Program-made: the position numbers and the translations under genes
Shown here: positions 56,171-64,000 of the stretch, one piece after another
Layout: the number at the start of each line of letters is the position of its first letter
How positions within the stretch are numbered: position 1 is the stretch's first letter
The notes under the pieces: generated by a model
What the model saw: the letters and a program-made list of their open reading frames with translations, nothing else
What the model was told of the DNA's origin: nothing
Database searches by the model: none
NCBI RefSeq assembly: GCF_009725995.1
Contig: NZ_RCNS01000002.1
Span: 434,001 to 498,000 of the forward strand
Length of the DNA: 64,000 nt
Reading direction: 5' to 3'
Origin: Zobellia laminariae
GTDB lineage: Bacteria; Bacteroidota; Bacteroidia; Flavobacteriales; Flavobacteriaceae

Positions 56171-57034
56171 TTAACCTCCGGGCCTTTTTTTACGAAAAGC
56201 TCCGGGGGTTATTCCATTTTTCAATTTAAACATTCTAGAAAGATAGGATACGGTGCCAAGCCCTGTCTTTTCTGCTATCTCTGCTAAAGTATTATTTGTG
56301 GTAAGTAAAAGCGTCTCTGAACGTTCAATGCGTATAGTCTGAATATACTTACTAGGCCGTATCCCAAATTTTTGCTGAAAAACCCTAGAAAAATGGTCGG
56401 CACTAAGGTTAAAATACTTTGCAAGATCTGCAACGGTAAGCTGTTCGTGTAGATGCCCTTTTATATAGTTAAGGACTTCATGAAAATCACTTCTTATATT
56501 CAATTTTGAACTTTTGCTATTTTGTACAAAAGAAGCGAACAGGAGTTGGAGAAGCCCTTGGGTTTCTATAAATGATTTAGCGGATAGCAAATCGTTTTTC
56601 CTTTCAGTTTCAACCAAAAACTTTTGATTATCATAAATTTTAGGGTCATCATCTACTAGATAACGCTTAGGATGAAGTTGTATAATGTTTTTGAAATAAC
56701 TAAAATGATCATCTGTGGCCTCTATATCATATCTAAAATCTTTTACGTCGTAAATAGAAAGTCTATCCCCTAACTCTTCAATAAAGTGAATATAATAAAG
56801 CTCTAAATGATCATCACATTTAAAACGGCTATAGGTAAAACTTGGAACAAGATAAATGTGGTCCGCCTCTAGGTCAAACTCTTCATAACTATGGTACATT
56901 TTGGCAGTGCCCTTAGTCACTAAATATAATCGGGAAAAAGGACTGATAACATTGTCATAATCCCACTCAGAATTTAGCTTAGAATAACCTCCATGAAGAA
57001 AAGTAAGTTTCAATGATTGTAATATCTTGTTCAT
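56171..57034 (-). CDS. AraC-family transcriptional regulator
   Basis: The 287-residue regulator has an N-terminal cupin-like sensing domain (about 15-150: LYLVTKGTAKMYHSYEEFDLEADHIYLVPSF). The C-terminal AraC double helix-turn-helix (about 185-285) shows HEQLTVADLAKYFNLSADHFSRVFQQKFGIRPSKYIQTIRIERSE (key part LSADHFSRVFQQKFG) and IAEKTGLGTVSYLSRMFKLKNGITPGAFR. It diverges from the planctomycete-type operon that starts at 57266 and so probably controls it, in response to a sugar or derivative. Confidence 0.92.
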   Translation of the reverse strand: MNKILQSLKLTFLHGGYSKLNSEWDYDNVISPFSRLYLVTKGTAKMYHSYEEFDLEADHIYLVPSFTYSRFKCDDHLELYYIHFIEELGDRLSIYDVKDFRYDIEATDDHFSYFKNIIQLHPKRYLVDDDPKIYDNQKFLVETERKNDLLSAKSFIETQGLLQLLFASFVQNSKSSKLNIRSDFHEVLNYIKGHLHEQLTVADLAKYFNLSADHFSRVFQQKFGIRPSKYIQTIRIERSETLLLTTNNTLAEIAEKTGLGTVSYLSRMFKLKNGITPGAFRKKRPGG

Positions 57035-57230
57035 AAGGAAAATGTATTTTATCGGATTTTAAATACTATTCTTCAAGAATTAAAGATAAGGATAAAGCTT
57101 ATAATAATTGGTTTTCAGGTGTTTTTGCTATGATTTTTATTTTAACATCTTACACTTTGTATTTTATAAAATGTCGGATATGTACAACTCATAGCCTGAT
57201 TTATACAAGAAATTGGCAATACAAATGATT

Positions 57231-57238
57231 TAAGTTTG
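57231..57238 (+). promoter_or_regulatory. Candidate -7 box of the PSCyt1/DUF1553 operon
   Basis: TAAGTTTG matches TAnnTTTG, 27 bp before the ATG. The nearest TTG (57213-57215) is only 15 bp upstream, so an activator such as the divergent AraC protein may be needed. CGGAT occurs twice in the same divergent region (in 57051-57060 and 57171-57180) as possible half-sites. Confidence 0.5.
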
Positions 57239-57265
57239 TGGAAAACATAAACTTTGTCATAAATA

Positions 57266-60200
57266 ATGTTCAAATTAACAAACTACATCGTCTTTTCTTT
57301 AGCATTAGTTCTGTTTTCATGCGGAGGTCCAGACCTTCCTGAAGATGTAGAACTAGCCTATACAAAGCTGCCGAAAAAAGTAGATTTTAATCAGCACGTT
57401 AAACCCATCTTATCAGATAAATGTTTTATCTGTCATGGGCCGGATAAAGCAAAAATTAAGGGAGGCTTACAATTGCATGACCCGGAGTTGGCTTATGCAG
57501 AATCTCCGAATACGCCAGGGTTGTATTCCATAGATCCAGGTAATCCTGGAAATAGCGAGGTTGTAAAACGTATTTTAACAGATGACCCGGATATTATTAT
57601 GCCGGCGCCTGCATCTCACCTTACCTTAACTCCTTATGAAAAAGCCATGTTGGTAAAATGGATAGAAGAAGGAGCGGAGTATAAAGATCACTGGGCATTT
57701 TTAAAACCTGTAAAGCACGAAATCCCAAAAGTGAAACAAACGGATTTTGTGAGTAGTCCTATTGATAATTTTGTTTTGGCCACTTTGGAAGAGCAAGGAA
57801 TGTCTCCGTCTAAAAGAGCGGATAAGGAACTGTTGTTAAGGAGAGCCTCTATAGATTTAACAGGTTTACCACCTACATTAGAAGAGATGAATTCTTTTGT
57901 AAATGATAGTTCTCCAAACGCTTTTGAAAAGCAAATAGACCGTTTACTAGCGTCATCGCATTATGGAGAGCAGATGACTTTGGATTGGATGGATGTCTCC
58001 CGTTATGCAGATACCCACGGTTATAGTAATGATAGATATAGAGATACGTCGCCATGGAGAGATTGGGTAATTAAATCTTTCAACAAAAATATGCCTTATG
58101 ATGAATTCATTACATGGCAGTTGGCGGGTGATTTATTTAAAAATGCCACAAAGGAGCAACTTTTGGCAACAACATTCAACAGGCTACACCCTCAGAATTT
58201 AGAAGGTGGTATTATAGATGAAGAATTTAGATCAGAATATGTTGCAGATAGAACAGCTACAGTTAGTCAGGGAATATTGGGACTATCCTATGCTTGTGCC
58301 AAATGCCATGATCATAAGTACGATCCTATTTCGCAAAAGAACTATTTTGAAATGTATAGTTTTTTCAATAATGTTGATGAGACAGGATTAATTCCTTGGG
58401 ATTTGGCAACCCCGGTACCAGCTATGATGTTGCCCACAAAGGAACAAGAAGGTGTTCTTGCCTATCTGGAAAAAATAGTAGAAGAATCTGAAGAGAAATT
58501 AGAAACTACGGCTAAGACTGAGAACGATAAATTTGAGCAATGGCTTTCCAGTAATTCTTTTAAAAACATCCCTGTAAAAACTCGCCCTAAGGGCTTGGTA
58601 GCGGCTATTGATTTTAACAATCAAAAGCTGGTAAATAAGGCTGGTGGAAATGGTAAAAACCATATTCGCATGCGTCAACAATTTGTAGACAATGAGAAAG
58701 CCGTTTTCAAAGAAGGAGCCATGGGTAAAGGACTGTTTATGGATGGTGATACCTGGTTGGACCTAGATAAAATTGGTGTTTATAAGCGTAATGAACCTTT
58801 TAGTATATCTATAAAAGTATTTATTCCAAAGGATCTTGAGGAGGGAGTTATTTTCCATAAAATGCAAGGGCCGGAACTACATAGTTTTAGAGGGTATCAC
58901 CTAAAAATTAAAGAAAACAGATTAGAAGCTTTATTTGCTCATGTTTGGCCAGATAATTCCATGGTGGTAGAATCTATAAAAGAGATTCCAAAAGAAAAAT
59001 GGGTACAAGTTACCCTAACCTATGACGGTTCTAGTAAGGCAGATGGAATAGGGGTTTACATGGATGGCGAAAAGCTGCAGACAAAGACCACTTTTGATAA
59101 CCTTTACAAGGATATTGTTTTTAATAAAATGAGAGACCCTATCTATAAAGGAACTGTAGAACCAGGTCTTAGAATAGGTGCCATATGGAGAGGAAAGGGA
59201 ATTGGTAGTGCCATTGTTGATGATTTATTGGTCTTTGATAAAGAGATAAGTGACATTGAGGTAATGCAGATCAGTACTACTGATAAGCTAAAAAACTTGG
59301 TCGAAAAATCATATGCTACACTTACTGATAAAGACAAAGAGCAACTTGAGAAGTATTATTTATTTAACTACTCTAAAACCTACAATGAGGCAGTTGTAGC
59401 TTTAAAGAATGACCGTAAGGTTCTGGTAGATAGTATTGAGCCAATAAAACAGATTATGGTAATGAAGGAGCGAGAAACACCCAGACAAAGCTATATTTTG
59501 GATAGGGGTAATTATGATTCTCCTACAGACTCGGTGTTTCCAAACGTGCCAACAGAAATATTTCCAATAGATGGCAGCCTTCCTAAAAATAGATTGGGAT
59601 TGGCTAAATGGATAACTGATAAAGATAATCCGTTAACTGCCAGAGTAGCTGTTAATAGATATTGGCAGAACCTATTTGGAAGAGGCTTGGTCGTGACCTC
59701 GGAAGATTTTGGTAACCAAGGGGAGTTACCTAGTCATCCCAAATTATTAGACTGGTTGGCTATTCAATTTGTAGAATCAGGATGGGATGTGAAAGCGCTG
59801 CACAAGACTATAATGATGTCTAGCACTTATCAACAGAGTTCTGTTATTAGTGATGAACTTCTTAAAAGAGACAAAGAGAACAAATGGTTGGCAAGAGGAC
59901 CTTCAACACGTTTGTCAGGAGAAATGCTAAGAGATAATGCGCTCTATGCTTCAGGATTATTAAATGAAACTATAGGAGGAGAAAGTGTTAGGCCTTACCA
60001 ACCAGAGGGGTTATGGAAAGTAAATGGAGGTACTTACGTGCAAGATGGCGAGGAAGGTCTCTACAGAAGAAGTATGTACACCATATGGAAACGTACCGTA
60101 CCTAATCCTACAATTTCAACATTTGATGCCCCTACCAGAGATTTGTGTTCCAGTAGAAGACAAAAAACAAATACACCGTTACAAGCACTGGTGATTTTAA

Positions 60201-60514
60201 ACGACCCTACTTATATAGAAGCTTCTAGGGTTTTAGGTAAGCAAATGACGGAAGCTAAGGATATAAGAACAGGTATTGCAATGACCTTTAAAAAACTGGC
60301 GGGCAGAAATATCACTGACAAAGAGCTAGATGTACTGGCTAAGTTGCAAAATGAGGAGTATCAAAAGTTTAATAAAAACTTAGACAAAACCAAAGGTTGG
60401 TTGCAAACGGGAGCCTTTAAAATTTCCGAGACAGATGATAAAGCATCAATAGCTGCCAACGCAGTAGTGGCAAGTACTATTATGAATGCAGATGCCAGTA
60501 TCACCAAAAGATAA
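57266..60514 (+). CDS. Planctomycete-type cytochrome c / DUF1549 / LamG-like / DUF1553 protein
   Basis: The 1082-residue lipoprotein (LALVLFSCGG, Cys19) has the domain order typical of Planctomycetes: PSCyt1 haem c domain with C53-F-I-C56-H57 followed by GPDKAKIKGGLQL, DUF1549 (about 155-365), a LamG-like concanavalin insert (about 440-670) and DUF1553 (about 780-1050, TARVAVNRYWQNLFGRGLV). A second C344-A-K-C-H348 motif lies at the end of DUF1549 and could hold another haem. It is presumed to move electrons during oxidation of a carbohydrate, but no reaction is proven for the family. The DUF1501 gene follows at 26 bp. Confidence 0.92.
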   Translation: MFKLTNYIVFSLALVLFSCGGPDLPEDVELAYTKLPKKVDFNQHVKPILSDKCFICHGPDKAKIKGGLQLHDPELAYAESPNTPGLYSIDPGNPGNSEVVKRILTDDPDIIMPAPASHLTLTPYEKAMLVKWIEEGAEYKDHWAFLKPVKHEIPKVKQTDFVSSPIDNFVLATLEEQGMSPSKRADKELLLRRASIDLTGLPPTLEEMNSFVNDSSPNAFEKQIDRLLASSHYGEQMTLDWMDVSRYADTHGYSNDRYRDTSPWRDWVIKSFNKNMPYDEFITWQLAGDLFKNATKEQLLATTFNRLHPQNLEGGIIDEEFRSEYVADRTATVSQGILGLSYACAKCHDHKYDPISQKNYFEMYSFFNNVDETGLIPWDLATPVPAMMLPTKEQEGVLAYLEKIVEESEEKLETTAKTENDKFEQWLSSNSFKNIPVKTRPKGLVAAIDFNNQKLVNKAGGNGKNHIRMRQQFVDNEKAVFKEGAMGKGLFMDGDTWLDLDKIGVYKRNEPFSISIKVFIPKDLEEGVIFHKMQGPELHSFRGYHLKIKENRLEALFAHVWPDNSMVVESIKEIPKEKWVQVTLTYDGSSKADGIGVYMDGEKLQTKTTFDNLYKDIVFNKMRDPIYKGTVEPGLRIGAIWRGKGIGSAIVDDLLVFDKEISDIEVMQISTTDKLKNLVEKSYATLTDKDKEQLEKYYLFNYSKTYNEAVVALKNDRKVLVDSIEPIKQIMVMKERETPRQSYILDRGNYDSPTDSVFPNVPTEIFPIDGSLPKNRLGLAKWITDKDNPLTARVAVNRYWQNLFGRGLVVTSEDFGNQGELPSHPKLLDWLAIQFVESGWDVKALHKTIMMSSTYQQSSVISDELLKRDKENKWLARGPSTRLSGEMLRDNALYASGLLNETIGGESVRPYQPEGLWKVNGGTYVQDGEEGLYRRSMYTIWKRTVPNPTISTFDAPTRDLCSSRRQKTNTPLQALVILNDPTYIEASRVLGKQMTEAKDIRTGIAMTFKKLAGRNITDKELDVLAKLQNEEYQKFNKNLDKTKGWLQTGAFKISETDDKASIAANAVVASTIMNADASITKR

Positions 60515-60540
60515 ATTGTTAACAGCTAAGAAAAGAACGT

Positions 60541-62058
60541 ATGTGTAATAATCATCACCATAGCAAACTGACTTCTACAAATAAAGATTTGCAACAAATC
60601 GAGAAGCAGTTAGATAGAAGACATTTCTTAAAACAAACGTCACTTGGTATTGGTGCCATAGCTTTGGGCAGTTTACTAGGAGCCGAGAAAGCATTTGCCG
60701 GTATTGGAAAAGAGAGTACGGAAGAAGAAATTTTAAAGGTTTATAATAAAAACCGATTAGGATTACCTCACCATGCACCAAAGGCAAAAAGAATAATTTA
60801 CCTTTTTCAAAGTGGAGGGCCTTCCCAGATGGATTTGTTCGATTACAAACCGAAGCTTAGTGATATGTTCGGCCAAGAATTACCTCCTTCCGTTATAAGT
60901 GGTCAAAGACTTACGGGAATGAGTGGTAGCCAAAGTACTTTGCCTATAGCACCATCTACTTTTAAATTCAATCAATATGGAGAATCACGTGCTTGGGTAA
61001 GTGATGCCATGCCTTATTTATCTGAGGTTGTAGATGATTTATGTTTCATAAAAAGTATGCAAACGGACCAGATTAACCACACGCCTGCAATTACTTTTAT
61101 GCAGACAGGTAATCAATTGCCTGGTAGACCTGCAATAGGTTCTTGGTTAAGCTATGGTCTAGGTTCTGATAATGAAAATTTGCCAACCTTTATTGCGCTG
61201 GTTTCTAAAAATGGTAAAGGACAACCATTAAAAGCAAGTCTGTGGGGGAATGGTTTTTTACCAACAGAGCACCAAGGTGTGCAATTTAGATCTGGTAAAG
61301 ATCCCGTACTGTATTTAAGTGATCCTGAAAATTACGATGGTAATGATAGAAGGGATATGCTAGATTACTTAAAACATTTAAATGAATTACAGACTGATGC
61401 CTATGGTGATCCTGAAATTCAATCTAGAATGTCTCAGTATGAAATGGCATTTAAAATGCAAACTTCTATTCCTGAAGTAACCGATTTGACCAACGAGCCG
61501 GAATATATTTTTGATATGTACGGAGAAGATAGTAGAGACCCGGGTACATATGCTGCCAACTGTTTAATGGCAAGAAAACTACTTGAAAAAGGAGTAAAAT
61601 TTGTACAACTCTATCACCAAGGTTGGGATCAGCACAATTATTGCCCAGGAGGTGTAAAAAGTCAATCTAAAAAAACAGATCAAGCAACTGCAGCCTTAAT
61701 TAAGGATTTGAAGCAAAGAGGGATGTTTGAAGATACTCTTGTAGTTTGGGGTGGAGAATTTGGCCGTACCGTTTACTCTCAAGGTCAGTTGACCAGTGAG
61801 AATTACGGACGTGATCATCACCCAAAAGCATTTACAATGTGGATGGCAGGAGCAGGAGTGAAGCCTGGTTTTACCTATGGAGCAACAGATGACTTTAGTT
61901 ACAATGTAACCCAAGACCCTGTTCATGTTCATGATTTTCATGCTACCCTTATGCATTTATTTGGAGTAGATCATGAGAGGTTGACTTTCAAACATCAAGG
62001 TAGGCGCTACCGTCTTACTGATGTTCACGGGCATGTTGTCAAAGATTTATTGACCTAG
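60541..62058 (+). CDS. DUF1501 protein with Tat signal
   Basis: The 505-residue exported protein has a twin-arginine signal (DRRHFLKQTSLGIGAIALG, ending near AEKAFA). The DUF1501 domain belongs to the alkaline-phosphatase-like superfamily that also contains sulfatases. Visible motifs are IIYLFQSGGPSQMDLFDYKP, MQTDQINHTPAITFMQTG, LVVWGGEFGRT and GRDHHPKAFTMWMAGAGVKPG (His/Asp metal-ligand candidates). It has no formylglycine motif. DUF1553 and DUF1501 genes occur as adjacent pairs in Planctomycetes, and this pair keeps that order. Its reaction is unknown. Confidence 0.92.
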   Translation: MCNNHHHSKLTSTNKDLQQIEKQLDRRHFLKQTSLGIGAIALGSLLGAEKAFAGIGKESTEEEILKVYNKNRLGLPHHAPKAKRIIYLFQSGGPSQMDLFDYKPKLSDMFGQELPPSVISGQRLTGMSGSQSTLPIAPSTFKFNQYGESRAWVSDAMPYLSEVVDDLCFIKSMQTDQINHTPAITFMQTGNQLPGRPAIGSWLSYGLGSDNENLPTFIALVSKNGKGQPLKASLWGNGFLPTEHQGVQFRSGKDPVLYLSDPENYDGNDRRDMLDYLKHLNELQTDAYGDPEIQSRMSQYEMAFKMQTSIPEVTDLTNEPEYIFDMYGEDSRDPGTYAANCLMARKLLEKGVKFVQLYHQGWDQHNYCPGGVKSQSKKTDQATAALIKDLKQRGMFEDTLVVWGGEFGRTVYSQGQLTSENYGRDHHPKAFTMWMAGAGVKPGFTYGATDDFSYNVTQDPVHVHDFHATLMHLFGVDHERLTFKHQGRRYRLTDVHGHVVKDLLT

Positions 62059-62117
62059 ATTTACCCATTATTCACTAACTTTCATTGTAATTTACCAATT
62101 AAAATAATCAGTATCAT

Positions 62118-63221
62118 ATGACCAAAAGAAGAAATTTTCTTAAAAAATCTGTCTTAGGCGCCGCTGCTTTGTCTACTGCATCATCTTTCGGTTTTAGTAT
62201 TTTAAAGAAAAATGTAATGGAAGAACAAATTATAGGTCACGGTGATTTTAAATATAAGGTGGTTAAAGACTGGGCAAAAATGTCTGTAGCTCATAACCCT
62301 ATATTAAACTGTCACGAAATGCAGATGGATAGTAAGGGAAGGCTTATTATGTTGGGAGACCATACGGATAATAATATTTTGGTTTTCGATAAATCTGGAA
62401 AATTACTTGATTATTGGGGTACGCGTTATCCTGGTGGGCACGGACTTACCCTTCATGATGAAGGTGGTGAGGACATGCTATACATTGTGGATTGTGGGTG
62501 GTTTGTAGACCGCACCGGTAAATGGAGCAAACAAGCTGGAACCGTTAGTAAGACAACAATAGACGGGCGACTTTTATTCAATTTACCTGACCCTCATACC
62601 ATTGGTGTCTATACTAAAGAGCAAGAATATTTACCAACTGAAACCGCAATAGGCCCTAATGGGGATGTATATGTTGCAGATGGTTATGGTTCTGACTTTA
62701 TTCTTCAGTTTAATCATAAAGGAGAATTCATCCGCAAATGGGGTGGTCACGATAATAGTGATAAGAATTATAATCTACACAACGCGCATGGTGTAGCAGT
62801 AGATTACAGAGATAAACAAAATCCAGTTTTAATTGTTACTTCACGTTCAGATAAAAGCTTTAAATTTTTCACTCTAGATGGTAAGTTTATTAAAACTGTA
62901 GAATTGCCAGGAGCCTATGTTTGTAGACCTGTTCTTGATGATGATAATGTCTATGCAGGTGTATGCTGGTCAGAGAACAAAGAGGGTAATCGTTTTAACG
63001 ATTCTGGTTTTGTAACCATTATGGACGGCGAGAACAAAGTAGTTTCTAACCCTGGAGGAGATGCTCCAGAATATAAAAATGGTAAACTTCAGCAAATGTA
63101 TCAGTCCGAAAAAGCTGTTTTTAATCATGGCCACGATGTTTTTGTAGATGAGGATAAGAACCTTTACGTGTGCCAATGGAACGCTAACAGAACGGCACCT
63201 ATTAAATTGGAAAGGGTGTAA
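62118..63221 (+). CDS. Six-bladed beta-propeller (NHL-like) protein with Tat signal
   Basis: The 367-residue exported protein begins TKRRNFLKKSVLGAAALSTASS, a twin-arginine signal. NHL-type blades include ETAIGPNGDVYVADGYGSDFILQFNHKGEFIRKWGG and NLHNAHGVAVDYRDKQNPVLIV. The fold resembles peptidylamidoglycolate lyase-like and other six-bladed propellers. It may be a lyase or binding protein of the same operon; Tat export suggests a bound metal. It follows the DUF1501 gene at 59 bp. Confidence 0.85.
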   Translation: MTKRRNFLKKSVLGAAALSTASSFGFSILKKNVMEEQIIGHGDFKYKVVKDWAKMSVAHNPILNCHEMQMDSKGRLIMLGDHTDNNILVFDKSGKLLDYWGTRYPGGHGLTLHDEGGEDMLYIVDCGWFVDRTGKWSKQAGTVSKTTIDGRLLFNLPDPHTIGVYTKEQEYLPTETAIGPNGDVYVADGYGSDFILQFNHKGEFIRKWGGHDNSDKNYNLHNAHGVAVDYRDKQNPVLIVTSRSDKSFKFFTLDGKFIKTVELPGAYVCRPVLDDDNVYAGVCWSENKEGNRFNDSGFVTIMDGENKVVSNPGGDAPEYKNGKLQQMYQSEKAVFNHGHDVFVDEDKNLYVCQWNANRTAPIKLERV

Positions 63222-63268
63222 CTACTGTTGCTTTATGAATAATCAGATTTTGGAAGTTTAATTAAAGA

Positions 63269-63298
63269 CATTTGTTGTCAATAATTGATCATTTCTTT
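63269..63298 (+). promoter_or_regulatory. Bipartite element CATTTGTTG-N8-TGAT-CATTTCTTT upstream of the terminal sulfatase
   Basis: It shares the left half-site, the TGATCATTT core and the exact 21-bp half-site spacing with the element before susC, and its end is 85 bp from the ATG against 78 bp there. It is probably bound by the same regulator, most likely the hybrid kinase/AraC protein. Confidence 0.6.
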
Positions 63299-63383
63299 TA
63301 TCCCTCTCTTTCAAATAATCGTAATTTTCAGATTAAAGTCTTCGACTTTGATCAAACTCTTATTAACATAATTCAAAAGTTAA

Positions 63384-64000
63384 ATGCGCTACAAAAAGAA
63401 CAATGTACTGTATGCTCTTTTGTTGCTTATTGTGTTTTCTTCCTGTAAGGAAGAGAAGGCGGTAATCACCGAAAAAAAACCAAACATCATTTACATTATG
63501 GCTGATGACCATACTACCCAAGGTTTTGGAATCTATGGTAGCCGGTTGGCAAAATTAAACCCCACCCCAACATTAGATAAGATTGCCAAGGAAGGTATCA
63601 TCTTTGACAATTGCTTCGTTAGTAATTCTATCTGTACGCCTAGTCGTGCAGCCATTATTACGGGTCAGAACTCCCAATTAAATGGAGTTTTAGATTTGGA
63701 TGGCCGTATTGAACCGGCGCGCCAGTTTCTTCCAATTGAAATGAAAAAGTTGGGTTACCAAACTGCTGTTGTTGGTAAATGGCACTTAAAAGAAGAGCCT
63801 GCAGCTTTTGATTATTATAAGGTTCTACCAGGACAAGGAAAATATTTTGATCCAGAGTTTAGGGTTCGTGGAGATAAGCCATGGCCTAAAAATACGGTTC
63901 AGACTAAAGGGCATTCTTCTGACATGGTTACCGATATTTCTTTAGATTGGTTAAAGAATGAAAGAGACCCTAATAAGCCTTTCTTTTTAGTGCATCAGTT
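63384..64000 (+). CDS. Type I sulfatase, lipoprotein, 3' part cut by window edge
   Basis: The first 205 residues of a second formylglycine sulfatase are present. The lipoprotein signal ends IVFSSC (Cys21). Metal-binding motif is IYIMADDHTTQGFG, the activation motif CTPSR is followed by AAIITGQ, and VGKWHL follows. The form with ADDH rather than TDDQ differs from the first sulfatase, so the two belong to different S1 subfamilies and probably remove sulfate from different positions. It is preceded by the bipartite element shared with susC and is likely a separate transcription unit within the same regulon. Confidence 0.92.
   Translation, partial: MRYKKNNVLYALLLLIVFSSCKEEKAVITEKKPNIIYIMADDHTTQGFGIYGSRLAKLNPTPTLDKIAKEGIIFDNCFVSNSICTPSRAAIITGQNSQLNGVLDLDGRIEPARQFLPIEMKKLGYQTAVVGKWHLKEEPAAFDYYKVLPGQGKYFDPEFRVRGDKPWPKNTVQTKGHSSDMVTDISLDWLKNERDPNKPFFLVHQ

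Noticed and set aside
56173..56210. Hairpin at the end of the AraC gene as a shared terminator with the Gfo/Idh/MocA gene
   Set aside because: It has a long loop, lies within coding sequence and has no good U tract; left uncalled.
1..64000. tRNA genes, insertion sequences, prophage or integrase genes
   Set aside because: I saw no cloverleaf with a T-loop, no transposase or integrase motifs and no attachment-site duplications, though a computed scan would be more reliable.

Overview
The window is typical of a marine member of the Flavobacteriaceae. The DNA is AT-rich and Shine-Dalgarno sequences are mostly weak. Many proteins carry lipoprotein signals. The small SRP RNA is preceded by a TTG-N19-TAnnTTTG promoter of the Bacteroidetes type, and there is a SusC/SusD pair with a hybrid two-component regulator. 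Sulfatases and planctomycete-type genes suggest a Zobellia/Maribacter/Arenibacter-like organism living on algal polysaccharides. The genus cannot be fixed from the sequence alone.

Positions 1-3.2 kb (minus strand) hold a TPR histidine kinase cut by the window edge, a small lipoprotein made of eleven identical 14-residue repeats, and a LytTR response regulator whose phospho-acceptor Asp is replaced by Asn. From 3.5 to 38 kb the content is mainly core and housekeeping: a beta-helix lipoprotein, thioesterase, glutaminyl cyclase, SRP RNA, an SDR, transaldolase, an ABC-F ATPase, PheT, LeuA and LeuB, two RluA-type pseudouridine synthases, PanB, a DUF1080 protein, a nuclease, a DUF3050 protein, serine deaminase, DnaK and a Bax inhibitor-1 family protein. 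Several lipoproteins and membrane proteins of unknown function are scattered among them.

From 38 kb to the end lies a polysaccharide-utilisation-like locus. uxuA and an uxuB-like SDR (hexuronate catabolism, minus strand) diverge from susC-susD. These are followed by a giant VCBS/ASPIC surface protein, a hybrid sensor kinase/AraC regulator, a sulfatase and a Tat-exported Gfo/Idh/MocA oxidoreductase. After a converging AraC regulator comes a planctomycete-type set: a PSCyt1/DUF1549/DUF1553 protein, a DUF1501 protein, a Tat-exported beta-propeller and a second sulfatase cut by the window end. No glycoside hydrolase or polysaccharide lyase is present in the window. The likely job is uptake and oxidative/desulfating breakdown of a sulfated, possibly uronate-containing glycan.

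The observations most worth checking are three. A shared bipartite motif lies at nearly the same distance upstream of susC and of the terminal sulfatase, 22.9 kb apart. A frameshift in an 8-A tract separates a lipoprotein signal from the VCBS protein. Three cofactor-type enzymes of the locus are Tat-exported while both sulfatases are lipoproteins.
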